Assembly (NCBI GenBank): GCA_001692895.1
Contig: KV748244.1
Coordinates: 682,001 to 746,000, forward strand
Length of the DNA: 64,000 bases
Origin: Cenococcum geophilum 1.58
Taxonomy: Eukaryota > Ascomycota > Dothideomycetes > Gloniales > Gloniaceae
Direction of reading: 5' to 3'
Each line of letters begins with the position of its first letter. The stretch's first letter is position 1. Shown one piece after another: positions 23,702 through 36,379 of this stretch. Under the pieces are notes generated by a model that was not told where the DNA came from, searched no databases, and saw only the letters and a list, made by a program, of their open reading frames with translations. Made by a program: the position numbers and the translations under genes.

Positions 23702-24041
23702 TGTCACGGAGTAAGCATAAGCGGTAATAATATATAACGAAGTAGGTATTATTAAGCTATATATATAAACTGCGTAATAAAGTTAAGATGTTATATAAGG
23801 AAAGAAGGTAGGAAAACGGGAAGAAAGGGCATATATTATTAACTTAGTTGCTTAGTTAATACGTATATAGGTAGAATAGGGTTTAGGTCGTAATCCTAGC
23901 AGAATATAGCAAAATGCCGTAGATTGCCGTTAGATTGCCATCAGATTGCCGTTAGATTACTATTTCGCGGTTAGTCTTTAATTGCTAAGTTGGTAGAAAT
24001 AGGTAGACGTGTGCAAGGTGTTATGGGGGTGTCCCGTAATA
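23702..24041 (-). repeat. 5' LTR of family-beta copy 1 (340 bp)
   Basis: Runs from TGTCACGGAGTAAGC to CCCGTAATA and is followed by TSD GTATA. It lacks the expanded short repeats of the 3' LTR. Confidence 0.93.
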
Positions 24042-24046
24042 GTATA

Positions 24047-24374
24047 TATCTAAAACGAGCTATATATTAGTATAAAGAGAACAGTAGTAGAATAAGCAGG
24101 TATTCTAAATTCTATAGCTAATACACTCCTTAATAGATACTAAATTAGTAATAGAGCTCTAAAAGTTCTTAATTAGCCTTATATTAAGTATAGAGTTACT
24201 AATAATCTATTTTTCCTTAGCTGCATTTTAAATTAGGTATAGATCTAGAGCTTTAAGAGCTATATTAACTTTATATTCACTCTTCTCTACTAATTAAATT
24301 GTTAGATTTAAAGTCTATATTAATTATAACTCTAGCTAGAAGCTCTAATCTAATAAGATTACTGCCTTAAAGAG
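24047..24374 (+). pseudogene. Possible continuation of the gene relic begun at 10706
   Basis: This sequence directly followed 10871 before the beta insertion. A Leu/Ile-rich plus-strand frame with RIP-type stops can be followed to about 24340. No domain was recognised and the frame across the junction is not certain. Confidence 0.25.
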
Positions 24375-24379
24375 TAAAT

Positions 24380-25415
24380 TAGCAGACTTTAATTACTAAG
24401 CGTGAAATTGCCGTATATTACCTAGTATACGCCTAGTTTCTTAAGCGGTAAGCCAGTAGACTTCCATTACTAAGCAAGAAATTGCCGTATATTGCCTAGC
24501 ATATTGCCCAGTTCCTTAAGCGGTAAGCTAGTAAACTTCTATTACTAAGCGAGAAATTGCTATATATTGCCTAGTATATTGCCTAGTTCCTTAAGTGGCA
24601 AGCTAATAAACTTTTATTATTAAGCGCGAAATTACTATATATTGTCTAGTATACCGCCTAGTTCCTTAAGCGGCAAGCTAATAGACTTTTATTACTAAGT
24701 ATAAAGTTACTATATATTGCTAGGCATATTACCTAATTCTTTAAATTATAAGCTAGCAGGTGTCGCCTATTAGTAGAGTATTTTAATATATTAGCTCCTA
24801 TATTACCCAGCTCCTATATTATAAGTTAGTAGACTTACTATATTAATAGAGCACCATAATATATAGCTTAGCGCATTACTTAGGTCCTTAAATAGTAAAC
24901 TAGCAGGCGCTACTTATTAATAAAGCACTATAATATACCTAATTATACGTTACCTAGTTCCTACGTTATAAGCTAGTAGGCTCCTCTTATAAGTAGAGTA
25001 TTCTAAATATTGGCTTGTATATTACCCAGTTCCTATATTATAAGTTAGCGGCTTCTTTTATTAACGGAGCACTATAATATATTACCCGCGCATTACCCGG
25101 TTCCTTAAATAGCAAAATAGTACCTTTTCTTATTAATAAAAGAATTATAGTATATTGCCAATATATCGCCTAGTTTTATAAAAAAACAACTTAGTAAATG
25201 CCTTCTATTAGCTATAAAACTGCTATATATCGCTAAGTATATTACTTAATTCTATAAAAAAAAATCTAGTATTTGCCTTTTATTAACTATAAAACTACGG
25301 AATACTGCCTACTATATTGCCTAATTCTAAAAATAATAGTCTATCATACTTCTTCCACTAAAGAAGAATTTACGGCAAACAATCTAGTATATTGCCTAAT
25401 TCCGCGCTAAAAGTA
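24380..25415. repeat. Tandem array of a ~75-bp unit (second copy)
   Basis: About thirteen units homologous to 3185-4070. The marker TTCCTTAAGCGGTAAGC recurs about every 75 bases (about 24438, 24512, ...). It has the same position relative to the SNF2 relic as the first array, so the array and the helicase were duplicated together. Confidence 0.85.
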
Positions 25416-25429
25416 TTAAAAATACATCG

Positions 25430-27339
25430 CTACTATAATCCATAACATTTGCATTAGCTACTTCTTTAAATTCTTAGGCTTATTTATATCTATATTCTTC
25501 TTAAACTTAAGCTTATTTAGAATTCCACTTTTAATACAAGAAGCCTTTAGAAATAATAAGAGAATTTATAGTCCGTTTAGCCGCTTTTACAAGTTATAAA
25601 TTATATAGTCTTTTTACTTTAGTAGTGTTCCTCTAGGGAGGCATATAACGGCATCTTTACTATATTTAGCAACTAAGGCCTAAAATAAGTATTAGCTTAG
25701 AGTTCTAGTTAAGCGTACTACTATTAAGAGGTAAAAAGATAGAGTATTTTGCTACTTACTAGTATATATACCGCCCTAATAAATAAAAAATTAGTACTAA
25801 TAAAAAATTTGCTGCGATAGCCTTTAATATATAGTGCTGCTGTAATTTCTTTATAGATAGCTAAAAGCGTCTTAAACTTCGCGTTGTTGTAAAGAATTTC
25901 CTCCTTATTTTAATCCAAGATACTTTTAATAGGATTTTTAATTACGTTAGTATAGTATTAGACTAGACGTTTATTTTTATTATTATCTAGAAGATCCTTA
26001 TTAAATTTATCCTTCTATAAAAGTAACCTAGGCGTTATTGCTGTATTATAGTACGTAAAGTAGCTACTTAAGGAGCTGCTGGCTATTTATACTAGTTTTT
26101 TCCTAGTAGGAGAACCATCTTCTCTTATTTGACCATTTTCTGCTAAAATGCCTCTTCTATTTCTAACACTATTGCACCTTCTATATAATATAGAAATTTA
26201 AGTTCTTTAGTTTTATAATTACACTTTATATGTTAAATTTAGAGCTAGCCTAGAATAGCTTTCAGTTTTCGGTTATTAAAGTTAATAGTATCTCAGTTAC
26301 GGCGAATGAGAAATTTTATAGGAATTAGGCTACCGACCTTAACCGATTCTTTATATATTATAGACTATAAGGCACTTTTAGAGTTACTCCTTCCCTGCTT
26401 TAAAAATTGGGTCTATAGTTTAGCTATTTTATTAATTTCCGCGAAAGTATATTTTCTAAAAATACTAAGTTAGCTTAAGCGGTTACCTAATCTATATCTT
26501 TAAGGGCGCTTATAATAAACTAGCATATATCTATAATACCATTCTCTATTACTGTACTAGAAATAGCCTAGGTAAAGAATCTTAGGTATAGCGGTACTAC
26601 TTTTTTTTTAAGAATAAAGAAATTAGTTAATATAAGTTTCTCAATTTTTTTTTATAAAACTTATCCTATAAGATTCTGCTAAAGAGCATAGTTATAACGG
26701 TCTATATACTTCTATAGAGGGCCGTTAAAGAACTATAAGTAAGGTGTTTTCTTTTTACCTATAAGAGTCCAACTATTATTTATTATATTGTAATCTAACT
26801 AGTCCCCTAAAGTCCCCATTTAAAGCCATTCCTAAGGGTTTAGTTACGCTATTCCTTTAGATATACCTTTTATTTTATAGTATATTATAAACCGTAGTAG
26901 CGTCTACTCTTTTATTATAAGTATAGAGTCCTTAAATAATAAGATATAATTATCTCTCTAGCTAGTAATCATACTTAGAATTATAATAACTAGATTTATA
27001 TTATACTGTCTTTATATTGTAGATATGGCGTTTTAATTTATATATAAGTATAGAAAAGGCATCTTGTCCTAGCTAGGATACTTAGCGTCTTTAGCCTAAT
27101 TATCTTTCTATAGATACTAATTCGCATTTCTAGCCACTTAATTAGTAGCCACTTCGTTTAGGTTTATAGCATAGTAGTAACTAAAGATAATATTTAAGTA
27201 CGCGGTTACGATTTTTCCGGTTCCTATATTATTAGCAAAAACCCCACTATTTAGTTGCGTGCGCTTTTAGTAAAACATCTTAGATACGCTATATAGCTAA
27301 TATAGGAATAATTTAAACTTTAAATTTAGACCCTATTTA
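25430..27339 (-). pseudogene. SNF2-like helicase relic, copy 2, 3' part
   Basis: Homologous to 4090-6540. The Walker A-like motif reads NNIGTGKI at about 27205-27235, closer to the consensus GTGKT than copy 1. About 150 bases matching 4205-4357 are deleted near 25530, removing the motif VI region. The MITE present in copy 1 is absent. The frame is cut by family-beta copy 2 at 27340 and resumes at 33285. Confidence 0.55.
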
Positions 27340-27689
27340 TATCACGGAGTAAGTATAAGCGACGATAATATATAGTAAGGTAGATATTATTAAGCTATAT
27401 ACATAAACTGTATAAGGAGGTCAAGACGTTACGTAAAAAAAGAAGGTAGGGAAACGGAAAGAAAGGGCATATATTGTTAACTTAGTTGCTTAGTTAATAC
27501 GTATATAGGCAGAATAGGGTTTAGGTTGTAATCCTAGTAGAACTTAGCAAAATATAGCAGAATGCCATAAATTGCCGTTAGATTACCATTAGATTGCCAT
27601 TAGATTACCATTTCGCGGTTAGTCTTTAATTGCTAAGTTGGTAGAAATAGGTAGACGTGTGCAAGGTGTTACGGGGGTGTTTCGTAATA
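27340..27689 (-). repeat. 3' LTR of family-beta copy 2 (350 bp)
   Basis: Starts TATCACGGAG (TG changed to TA) and ends TTCGTAATA. The polypurine tract GTTTAAAGGGGGGGGTAC (minus strand) abuts it at 27690-27707. Confidence 0.93.
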
Positions 27690-27719
27690 GTACCCCCCCC
27701 TTTAAACTTAAGCTTCTGC

Positions 27720-30700
27720 GAGATAGGGCTATAGTAGTTTTAGGTAGAGTTTATAAAAGTCTTCTACGGCTTATATAAGTCCTATAGAGTTAATAGGTTC
27801 CTATAAGGACTCGGTAAAGCCTCTCCATTTTATAAGATATATATATTAGCGTTTCCATTTATTATACTTAATATTATTAATTCTTTTAATAAAGTACTCG
27901 TTCTTACTATCCACTTTAACTAGTAGGGGAGGGTCTTATATCTGTTTAGGCAGGGCGTCTAATATAGGGGCAATAGGGTAAAGGACTGACGTATAAAATA
28001 TAGGGTGGATTTTAACCGTATTAGGGAGCTTTAATCGGTAGGCATAAGAAGAGATAACCTTTTTAACCTTATAAGGGCCAGCGTTCTTCCAATTAAGTTT
28101 CTTAATAGGTCGTTTTGTGTTTAGATTTCTTATATCTAGCCAAATAAAATTACTAATTTAGTAAGCTGGTACTGGGGTTTGTTTCTTATTCGCTACGGCT
28201 TTATAGACAAATTAAGCCTATATTATCTCATTAGTAAGGAACTATTATAGTTCCTCCATCTTCTTTACAAATTTATTTACTTTTATAACTTATAAGGCAT
28301 AATAAGCAGGGTAAGGAATATTACTAAAGGGTTTAAAACCTATTTATAGGTGCTAGCCGTAATTGGCTAGGAATAGGGAGACTTTTGTAGTTTCTGAGAC
28401 GGAGTTATTTATAATAAACTTAGCAAATGCGAGCCAGTTAATCCAGTTATCCTGTAAATACGACGTATATATCCAAATATACTATTCCATTATAGCATTT
28501 ACGCGTTCTATTTGGCTATCCGTTTTTAGGTAATATATAGTAAACAATAGTACTTTAATACGGAGTTAAGTAGTTAGTTCTTTCCAGAATGCCAAGATAA
28601 ACTAGCTACCTTTATCGGAGATAATCGTTTTAGGGAGTCTGTGGAGTTTCTATATATAATCTAAAAATAGTTAGGCGATAGCAGGCGTTAATATATTAGG
28701 GCAGGCAATTAAGTGTCTTATTTTAGATAGTCGGTCTATAACTACTATAATATTCGTATAGCCTCTACTTTTAGGAAGGTTAATAATAAAGTTAATTAAG
28801 ATATCCTTCTATCTTCAGTTTAGAACAGGTAGTGGCTTTAAAAAACCATTATACGTCTTATACAAGGCTTTAGCTTATCGGCAGGTATAGTAGCTAAAGA
28901 CGTACCTTCGTGTCATATTATGCATATTCGGCCAATAATACTCCTATTAGAGTAGTTTTAGGGTCTTTCCTTAGCCCGGGTGGCTAGCAATAGGTAGATT
29001 GTATATATATTTAAGGAGTTTAAGCTTAAGCTTATCGTAATTAGGGATAACTAGACAGTTTTAGTAATATAAGCGGTTTCTATAGGCTTTACATTTACTT
29101 AGAGAAATCTTTTTAAAGTGTCTAATGCCATCTTATATTAATTTAAGCGTCTCTTAAATAAACTTATTATTTAGGTATTTATCGACTATAATCTGTTTAA
29201 TTAATCAATTAGTTATTTCAAGGACGTATACCGTAAGATCTTTAGTAGGAGGGTTAAATAGTTTAGGGCGAAGTAGGGTCTAATTTTGGTAAGAGCGCAC
29301 TTCTTCTAAGGCTGGCGCGTCTTGCGAGCGTTAGGTTAGGGTATTAGGCTTCTAGCCTTAGACGCCTAGGCAGTATATAATTAAGAATCGGAAATAAGAC
29401 AGATATTCTAACTAGCGGGCCTAACAATAACTTAGCTGTTTTATAGTTATAAAGTACTATAGGTTCTTATAGTCGCTAAGAACCTTAATTAGAAATCTAG
29501 CGCCTTCTAGTTTAAGTCGCCATTATTTAAAACATCTAATAATAGCTAATAATTCCTTATCGTAGATCTTATAGTTATATTTAGCTAGGCTTAGTCATTT
29601 TAAGAAGTATACTATAGGGTACAATACTCTATCCTCGTTATATTAAGACAGGATGCCTCTAGTGACGTAGTTAAATAAGTTGGCTTCTATAACACTTATT
29701 TGGTTTAGATTAAAGTATTAAAGTATAGGCGCAGTAGTAAATATAACCTTTAGATAGGCAAAGGCCTTTTTATATTCCTTATTAAAGACAAAGACTTTAT
29801 CCTTTTAGGTTAGAGCTATAAGGGGTAAAACTAGGGCGGAGAAGTTATTAATAAACTATTGGTAGAAATTAGCAAATCCTATAAAGGCTCTTACGTCCTT
29901 AACGTTCTCAGGTTCTTGCCAGTTTATAATTGCTTTAACTTTCTTTAGGTCCATTTATATACCGTTTATAAAAATAAGGAGTCTAAGGTATAGGACTTCC
30001 GTTTTATAGAACTCGCATTTATCTACATCTAATTATAGACTAGCTCCGTACAGGGCTTATAAAACAAGGTTAACGTATTTCCAATATTCGGTTAGGTTAT
30101 TACTATATATTAAGATGTCGTTAATATAAGCAGTACAGAAGATATCTAGGTAGGGGCGTAGGGTGTTATTTATATAATGTTAAAACAAGCTTAAAGTATT
30201 TATAAGGCCGAAGGGTATTACTAAGTACTTAAATAGTCCATATTGGGTACGAAATGCAGTAAGCCATTTATCCCCTTTTATAATATAGAAACGGTTAAAT
30301 AGAGATAATATTAAGCTTTATATAGTAACGAGCCTTACTTAGTCAGTTTAGCGTCTCTTATATTAACGGGATCAGATATCAGTTCTTAACAGTAACGGCA
30401 TTAAGAGCTCGGTAGTCTATATAGAAGCGTAGACCACCGCTAGGTTTCTTAACAAAGATCACTAGTACGGCCATAGGTAACGAGCTTACTCTAATAAATC
30501 CTTTGCTTAGGTTCTCGTCTAAATACTTTTATAGTACTTAGAGTTTATTTTAGAATATCCCATATAAGGGTCCAAATCCGGGCTACTTTCCTTCTTCGAG
30601 TATAATCTTATAGTCGTATAGTTAGTGTTCTAGTAGCTTATTAGCTTTCTTTTATAAGAATACATCTAGGCGATAATAATACTCTATTAGTACCTTTATA

Positions 30701-31560
30701 GCAGGGTTAGTATACTTCTTTAGTACTAAGGCCTTCTTAATATCGGCCATCGTAACAGTAAAGATCGTATACTCAGGTTTCTTAGCAAGTTACGCTAGCA
30801 GGGTAGCTCTAATTATGCAGATATCTAGGGTGCCAAGCTCGCTCAAATTGTTTATAGTTTCTTATTCGGGTTTAGGTTCGGTATTAGGTATAGAGTTAGT
30901 ATTAGATTCGGGTTTAGGTTCTTTAAGAATCCTTTTTATAGTAGAATACCAGTCCTTCTAGTATTTTCGTATATAGAGCTTAAGCTTTTGCTTAGCTTAG
31001 GGCGGTGTAGTACTTAGTAATAACTTATAGAATTTAGTAGAGTTTTTAGATCCTTAGTAGATATCGGTAGAATTCTTACGTTGGTGGAATTCAGTAAAAT
31101 TCCTAGGTTAGTAAAATTTGGTAGATTCCTTAGGTATGGGGTAGACAGTTATAGAAATTTTAAACTAGTAGATTATGGTGGATTTTTCGGATTTTAGTTC
31201 TAGGTCTAAGCAGCAAGTAGTAAGGCACTTCTACTTATAACGGGAGGCGGTAAATAGAAGCTTAAGGTTGTCCTAATTAATAGTTACCTTATATAGCTTT
31301 ATTTAGGGTTATCTAAGGATTACCAAGTAACCTAGGGTAGTAACAAAAAGTTTAATTAATTCTTCGTGGTTTAGGTATCGGAGTCTTAGGAATACTACGT
31401 AGGTAATACGGCCTAAGATAGTACGTTTACCATTAAATCCAAATACGTCAATATGCTAGTTAAGGGGGATTAGGGTAAAACTATTATCTTATGCAAAGAT
31501 CTTATTAATAAATCCTATGCCGCTAGCTCCTGTGTTAATTAGGATTTAAGTATTAGCCTA
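27720..31560 (-). pseudogene. Family-beta copy 2 pol: protease, RT, RNase H, integrase, degraded
   Basis: Minus-strand order: protease with N-T-G for D-T-G at 31528-31536; a short Phe/Thr/Ser linker from CCACTAAATTCCAC-type repeats (31040-31130); RT with [20 protein letters not shown] near 30430-30490; active site YIND at 30117-30128; RNase H about 29300-29750; integrase H2C2 near 28880-29000 (HPG..KTL, YYWPNMHN, Cys pair partly Tyr); core block YYLKTDSQIERVNA near 28495-28540; then F.ANYG..L..G.KPF near 28335-28390. In YIND the first Asp followed T (TpG) and mutated; the second followed C and did not. Confidence 0.88.
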
Positions 31561-31699
31561 TTAACCATTCTGCTAAAGACGGCAGTTAATGGTTATACTA
31601 CGGTCCTAAAAGTCAGAGTTTGTGACGTTAAATGCGTTTAACGAGATCCTATAGTAAAGCCGTCCTAGAGAGCGACTTAGCTTTAGGACCTTCCTTTTA

Positions 31700-32870
31700 G
31701 AGGCAATTAAGGTAGGGTTTTTATAGGACGTTAGCTATAGCTTTGTCCTTATAAATAGTGCTTGCTAGATGCAGGACTAAAACTAGGTAGAGATTAGGGA
31801 CGGTAACCAGAAGATCGATGCGGTAAACGGCTGCTAGTATTAGCCGTTTATAATTCGTGTTTAGGTATAAGAACGGAGCAGTAGTTAGAGAAATAAAAGC
31901 TACTTTTACATTTAAAGCAGAGGCCTAGCTTAATGCGTCGTTCTCGTTTAAAGGACCCTAGTAGGGCGTACCCTAGGGTCCTAGTGTTAATATCCATAGC
32001 GTTAGGGTGCTTAGGCTAAGACAATAACTTAGTAAATATTCGCGGGGTTGCTATATTATATCGTAGAGCGGGCTTCGGTGTTAGGCGTAGTATATTATTA
32101 TATCGTTTATTAATAACGTTTACGCAGGCATTAAGGGCTCCCGGTAGGTCTATGCCTATTAGGGAGATTTTTAGTTTAGGGCTTAGGGATTTAATAAGGC
32201 TATTAATTAGTGCGGAGTCGTTCTAGCCTATTTCCTTTATATAACGGTTAAATTTAAAGAAGTATACTAGGAAACTTTTCGTTCCTTAAGTTATATAGTT
32301 TATCTTTCTTTAAGCAATAGCTTAACGGTTTGGGTCACTATATATAGCTTTAAGAAGTATAACTAAGCTTTATACTAAGTTTGGCTAAAGCGGTTTAATA
32401 AGGTTAGCTATATCTCCTCCTAATCAACTTAGAGCGTAACAGAGTCGGTTAACTTTAGTTAGGTAACGGTTAGTATTACTAGTTAGCTTATTTTTAAGCT
32501 AGCTTAGAAATAATTAGAGCTCTTATTATTTACTAGTAAATACTAGGGGATCTAGTAGTCGTTCGGATTATTTTAGTATAGTAGTCAGCTTAGGGTAAGT
32601 AACTACTGTGGGTTTAGGGCTCGCGTTCCGCGTGTTTATCTCCAGAGATAGCGTTTAATCTTAAGGTCCTAGCGTGGGTATCTTAAGGGCACGGACTTCT
32701 TCTTAGAGGTCCTTAATTAATTACTAGTATCGTGCTTCTTATTTAGCTTATCGTTAGTTTAAAGTAGCTTAGTTCTATTTAAGGGCGTTTATAAAAAAAC
32801 TTCTATATCCCTACTAATTATTCTTAGAGTGCGGATATAATACCGGCGGCCGTTATAGGGGCTTTAGGTT
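31700..32870 (-). pseudogene. Family-beta copy 2 gag, degraded
   Basis: Minus-strand frame with RIP-type stops. The zinc knuckle near 31880-31930 reads C-F-K-C-x4-Y-x4-C, so only the His ligand is lost (CAT to TAT). It forms the particle shell and packages element RNA. Upstream it is separated from the 5' LTR by a short leader (32871-32914). Confidence 0.65.
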
Positions 32871-32914
32871 CGTTCTACATGTTAATAGTAATATAGGTAG
32901 TTAACGTAATATAG

Positions 32915-33284
32915 TATTACGGAGTAAGTATAAGCGACGATAATATATAGTAAGGTAGATATTATTAAGTTATATATATAAACTATATAAAGAGGTTAAG
33001 ACGTTATATAAGGAAAGAAGGTAGGGAAACAGAAAGAAAGGGCATATATCGTTAACTTAGTTGCTTAGTTAACACGTATATAGGCAGAATAGGGTTCAGG
33101 TCATAGTCCTAGTAGAACTTAGCAAAATTTAGTGGAACTTAGCAGAATATAGCAGAATGCCGTAGATTGCCGTTAGATTGCCATTAGATTACCATTAAAT
33201 TGCTATTTCGCGGTTAGTCTTTAATTGCTAAGTTAGTAGAAACAGGTGGACGTGTATAAGGTGTTATGGGGGTGTCCTATAACA
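32915..33284 (-). repeat. 5' LTR of family-beta copy 2 (370 bp)
   Basis: Starts TATTACGGAG and ends GGTGTCCTATAACA, followed by TSD ATTTA (33285-33289). Confidence 0.93.
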
Positions 33285-35115
33285 ATTTACCAGGAATGGG
33301 GACTAGGTTCTTTACTAAGACGGCCTTTTTAGGAACTCTGTATAGCTTAGCTAAATATTTATATATTTATTACTTTATTTATTAAACCTTACCTCCTACT
33401 TTAGCTATAGCGGCCTTTTAAATTTTAAAAAGAGCTAATGTTAGTCTAATTTAAGATGTACTCTATATAACTATATACTTATACCTTTACGCAATAGGCA
33501 TTATAGCCTATATCTCTTTAGCTTAGGTTATATTATCCTTAGGCGCATTTTACCTAAGATATCTTAAATCGCATTAGTTTCTATAATTTTACTAAGAAAA
33601 GCTTTTACGGGTATAGTATTAAATTATTATATAAAGTTTGAGCTAATTAGGGATATAAAGCAGTTTTGCTCTAGGGAATATCGCAATTATCCTTACCGTG
33701 CTCTATATTGTTGGGATTATCTATAAACTAGATAACTAGATTATTGCGGCTATTCTTAGCAGCTTGCTATAGTTTGCCGTAGTTTGCCCGTAGATACTTT
33801 TAGTAGGTTACTCCCTTTTATAATTATATTTCTTTAGACTTAATAAACTTAGAATGCCGCTATATGTTAATAAGATAGATAAAATATCGTTTTTATTCTT
33901 GCTATCTTTATTAATAAACTTAACATCTAAGTGCTTGCGGATTAGCTTAGGCGTAATCTTCTACCGTTTTTTAAGTGCGGCCTTAGCGCGTAAATACTAT
34001 AGGTTAGAGTATTAGCAATTCTAAGAGGGTTTATACCCTACTTATTTGGTAATTAGTATAGTACTTTTATAATTAAATGCTTGGCTGTAATTATTAGCAT
34101 ATAGATAGCTAGATGTTATTAAAGGGACTTATAATCCGTATTTTTAAGTAGAAATTCTACTTTACTCCTATTATATAGTATATACTACTAAAATAAGGCT
34201 TATAATAGCCCTCGCTAGGTAATATAAACCTCCTTATTAGTAACTATATTAAGCTAGGTAATTTTATTCTTATCTAAGATAAAACTTACTAATATTAAGA
34301 CCTCTTAAAATAGCGAGAAACTAATTTCTTTAATTATTAGAGTTTCTATGTTGCCTTTTAAAATTTATAGACTATATAAAGCTTTATAGTACTTTAGGTA
34401 ATTAGGTTTATTCTTTAAAACTAAAAGGTTATATTTTTAAGTAAAAACGGCTTATTTAGTAATATAAAACTATATAATTTAGAGATTGGCTTAGAAGTAA
34501 ATGTACATACTAGCGTTATTATAGGTTTAAATTAGGTTTAACTTTCAACTTTATATTATCTTACTATTTAGTAGTATTAGTCCTCTAGGATAATATAAAA
34601 GGAATAATAGCCTATCTAAACTAGCTGTTTAAAGTACATTCCTTCTTAGTTAAGTTGCTAAGAATCTTCTAAATAAACTAATTATATAGTATTTTATCTT
34701 TAGCAGTATAAAACGTAGGTTTTTAAGCCTAGCCTCTTATATATTATCTAAAATTATATCTTTTAATTTCCTTAAGGCGATAAGTATTAATATCCCATTC
34801 CTTTATAATATCTAAGTCCTTTATTATAATGCGTAAAGATACTAAGACGGAATAAAGAAGGAGTGGAGCGTTGCTATATAAAAGTAGAAGAATCTAATTA
34901 GTAATTAGTAAAGGTGCGAGTCTAAAGTAGGAGGGTAAGATAAACTAATTATAAGAGTTAATCTGCTAGGCAAATTACCATAGTTTTAGGGAGTAAGTTA
35001 TAGCTTAAAGTAGTAATTAGCAGTTAAACTAATTGGTTAACTAATTAATATCGCGTAGAGACGCCGTATAAGAGTTAGTTAAGGTAGTAGAGGTAAAGAA
35101 TAAAGTAAAGTAGAT
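33285..35115 (-). pseudogene. SNF2-like helicase relic, copy 2, 5' (N-terminal) part
   Basis: Resumes the module at the point where beta copy 2 inserted and aligns with about 6540-8375 of copy 1, including the TTAATTAATATCGCG-type run near 35035. The N-terminal region is not recognised as a known domain. Homology to copy 1 ends near 35115, which marks the edge of the duplicated module. Confidence 0.5.
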
Positions 35116-35199
35116 AAGCTTAAGGTAAATACTCTTACTAACACAATATAATACGCGTAAGTTAAAGGGCAATTTACTATAGCAGATTACCGCTAAATG

Positions 35200-36195
35200 C
35201 GCTTCCTCTAGTTATAGAAAATATTCTTTATAAAACTAGTATAATAGACGGAGCTAGAAGTATGTTAGAATATACAACCTAAGAATAAGGGTTAATACGC
35301 CTAGGACGTTTTACCTATCTAGGATTAATATTTTAGCTTAATTAAGACCGCTTTAATATACCCTTTTAAGTAGGGCTCCTAGTAAATAATTAAGACTCTA
35401 AATAGTATTAGATTTAAAGCTATAAGGACTAATACTATATACCGTATATATTCGCAATTACAAAAATAATTATATCCTTAGAGGCTTTAAGCGTTTATTA
35501 TATTATATACTTTAAAAGTCCTATATTCTAAACTAGAATAATTATTAGTATATCTGTCTATAACTCCTCTATCTCTAAGTTAACTCTAGCGTCCTAGGCA
35601 ATATTAAGAAATTTAGGGAAATTTAAAAGACTTATCCACCCTTTTACTAAGTTAGTTTAAAGTAGACTAGTACCTAAGTCTATATAAATTATAGACTGTA
35701 GTATATTTTTTAAATCTCGGCATATATAGATTATAAGACCCTAAACGTTATATTTATTAATATGTTTAGGTAAAAGAGATTAATATATATCCTAAGGCTC
35801 TATATAAGGGTACCCTATAGCAAAATTTGTAGCTCTATATTAAAGTCCTAATTTAGCACTAGCCTAGCCAGCTTTCTTGCGCATATTTAACTACGTGCAA
35901 GTAAGGAGATATTAGGCTACTTTCTTAGTCTACTTAACTAGAGCATTACTAGACTCTAGGATTTAATTAACGATTTTGGCTATAATCTTACTTTAAATAG
36001 TGTAATTTATTTGGTCTTGGAAGCGTATAGATATTGCATTACTTTTATTTATAATGTCCTTAACTACCCCTTTAATCTTATATAAATAAGCGCTACTAAT
36101 ACCAAACTCGGATATAATCTGCTTATCCTTCCTAGGAGTTTTACCGGTAGACTTATACTATGCCTCCTCTATAGTATATACACTATTTAATTATA
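35200..36195 (-). pseudogene. HTH-containing protein relic, perhaps Tc1/mariner-type transposase
   Basis: A single minus-strand frame of about 250 codons can be read from about 36190 to 35440, with only TAG/TAA interruptions, and more weakly to 35200. Near codons 20-50 there is a helix-turn-helix-like block (KDKQIISEFGISSAYLYKIK) of the kind that opens Tc1/mariner and related transposases. The DDE residues could not be placed. No terminal repeats were found. It lies between SNF2 copy 2 and the KDZ transposase relic. The family is a guess from the HTH alone. Confidence 0.35.
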
Positions 36196-36379
36196 TTATT
36201 GCTATGCTAGGTGCGTATAGTATTAGCAAGGGACGCGGGATTAAAGGTTTATAAATGTTTAGCAGTTGTAAATTAATTGTGATAGGTACTATAGGATATA
36301 ATACTGCTTTATATATTATTAGCGCTTAGGATAATATACTATTTAGTATATTTAACTTATAATTTAAAAGGAGCAAGCC

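Larger units (their letters stand above)
10872..24041 (-). mobile_element. Gypsy element, family beta, copy 1, split by an alpha element
   Basis: LTRs at 10872-11263 and 23702-24041 begin TGTYACGGAG and end CCGTAATA (originally TAACA). TSD GTATA stands at 10867-10871 and 24042-24046. The polypurine tract on the minus strand (11264-11280) shows that the 3' end is on the left. Without the inserted alpha element (13318-20520 plus 5 bp) its length is 5962 bp, almost the same as copy 2 (5945 bp, 27340-33284). It lies in the giant segment. Coding order on the minus strand: gag, protease, RT, RNase H, integrase. Confidence 0.95.
27340..33284 (-). mobile_element. Gypsy element, family beta, copy 2 (complete, 5945 bp)
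   Basis: LTRs at 27340-27689 and 32915-33284. TSD ATTTA at 27335-27339 and 33285-33289. The right LTR keeps the original TAACA end. Orientation is given by the minus-strand polypurine tract at 27690-27707. Its uninterrupted sequence at 29744-29753 is the empty-site reference for the alpha insertion in copy 1. Inserted in SNF2 copy 2 of the giant segment. Confidence 0.96.
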
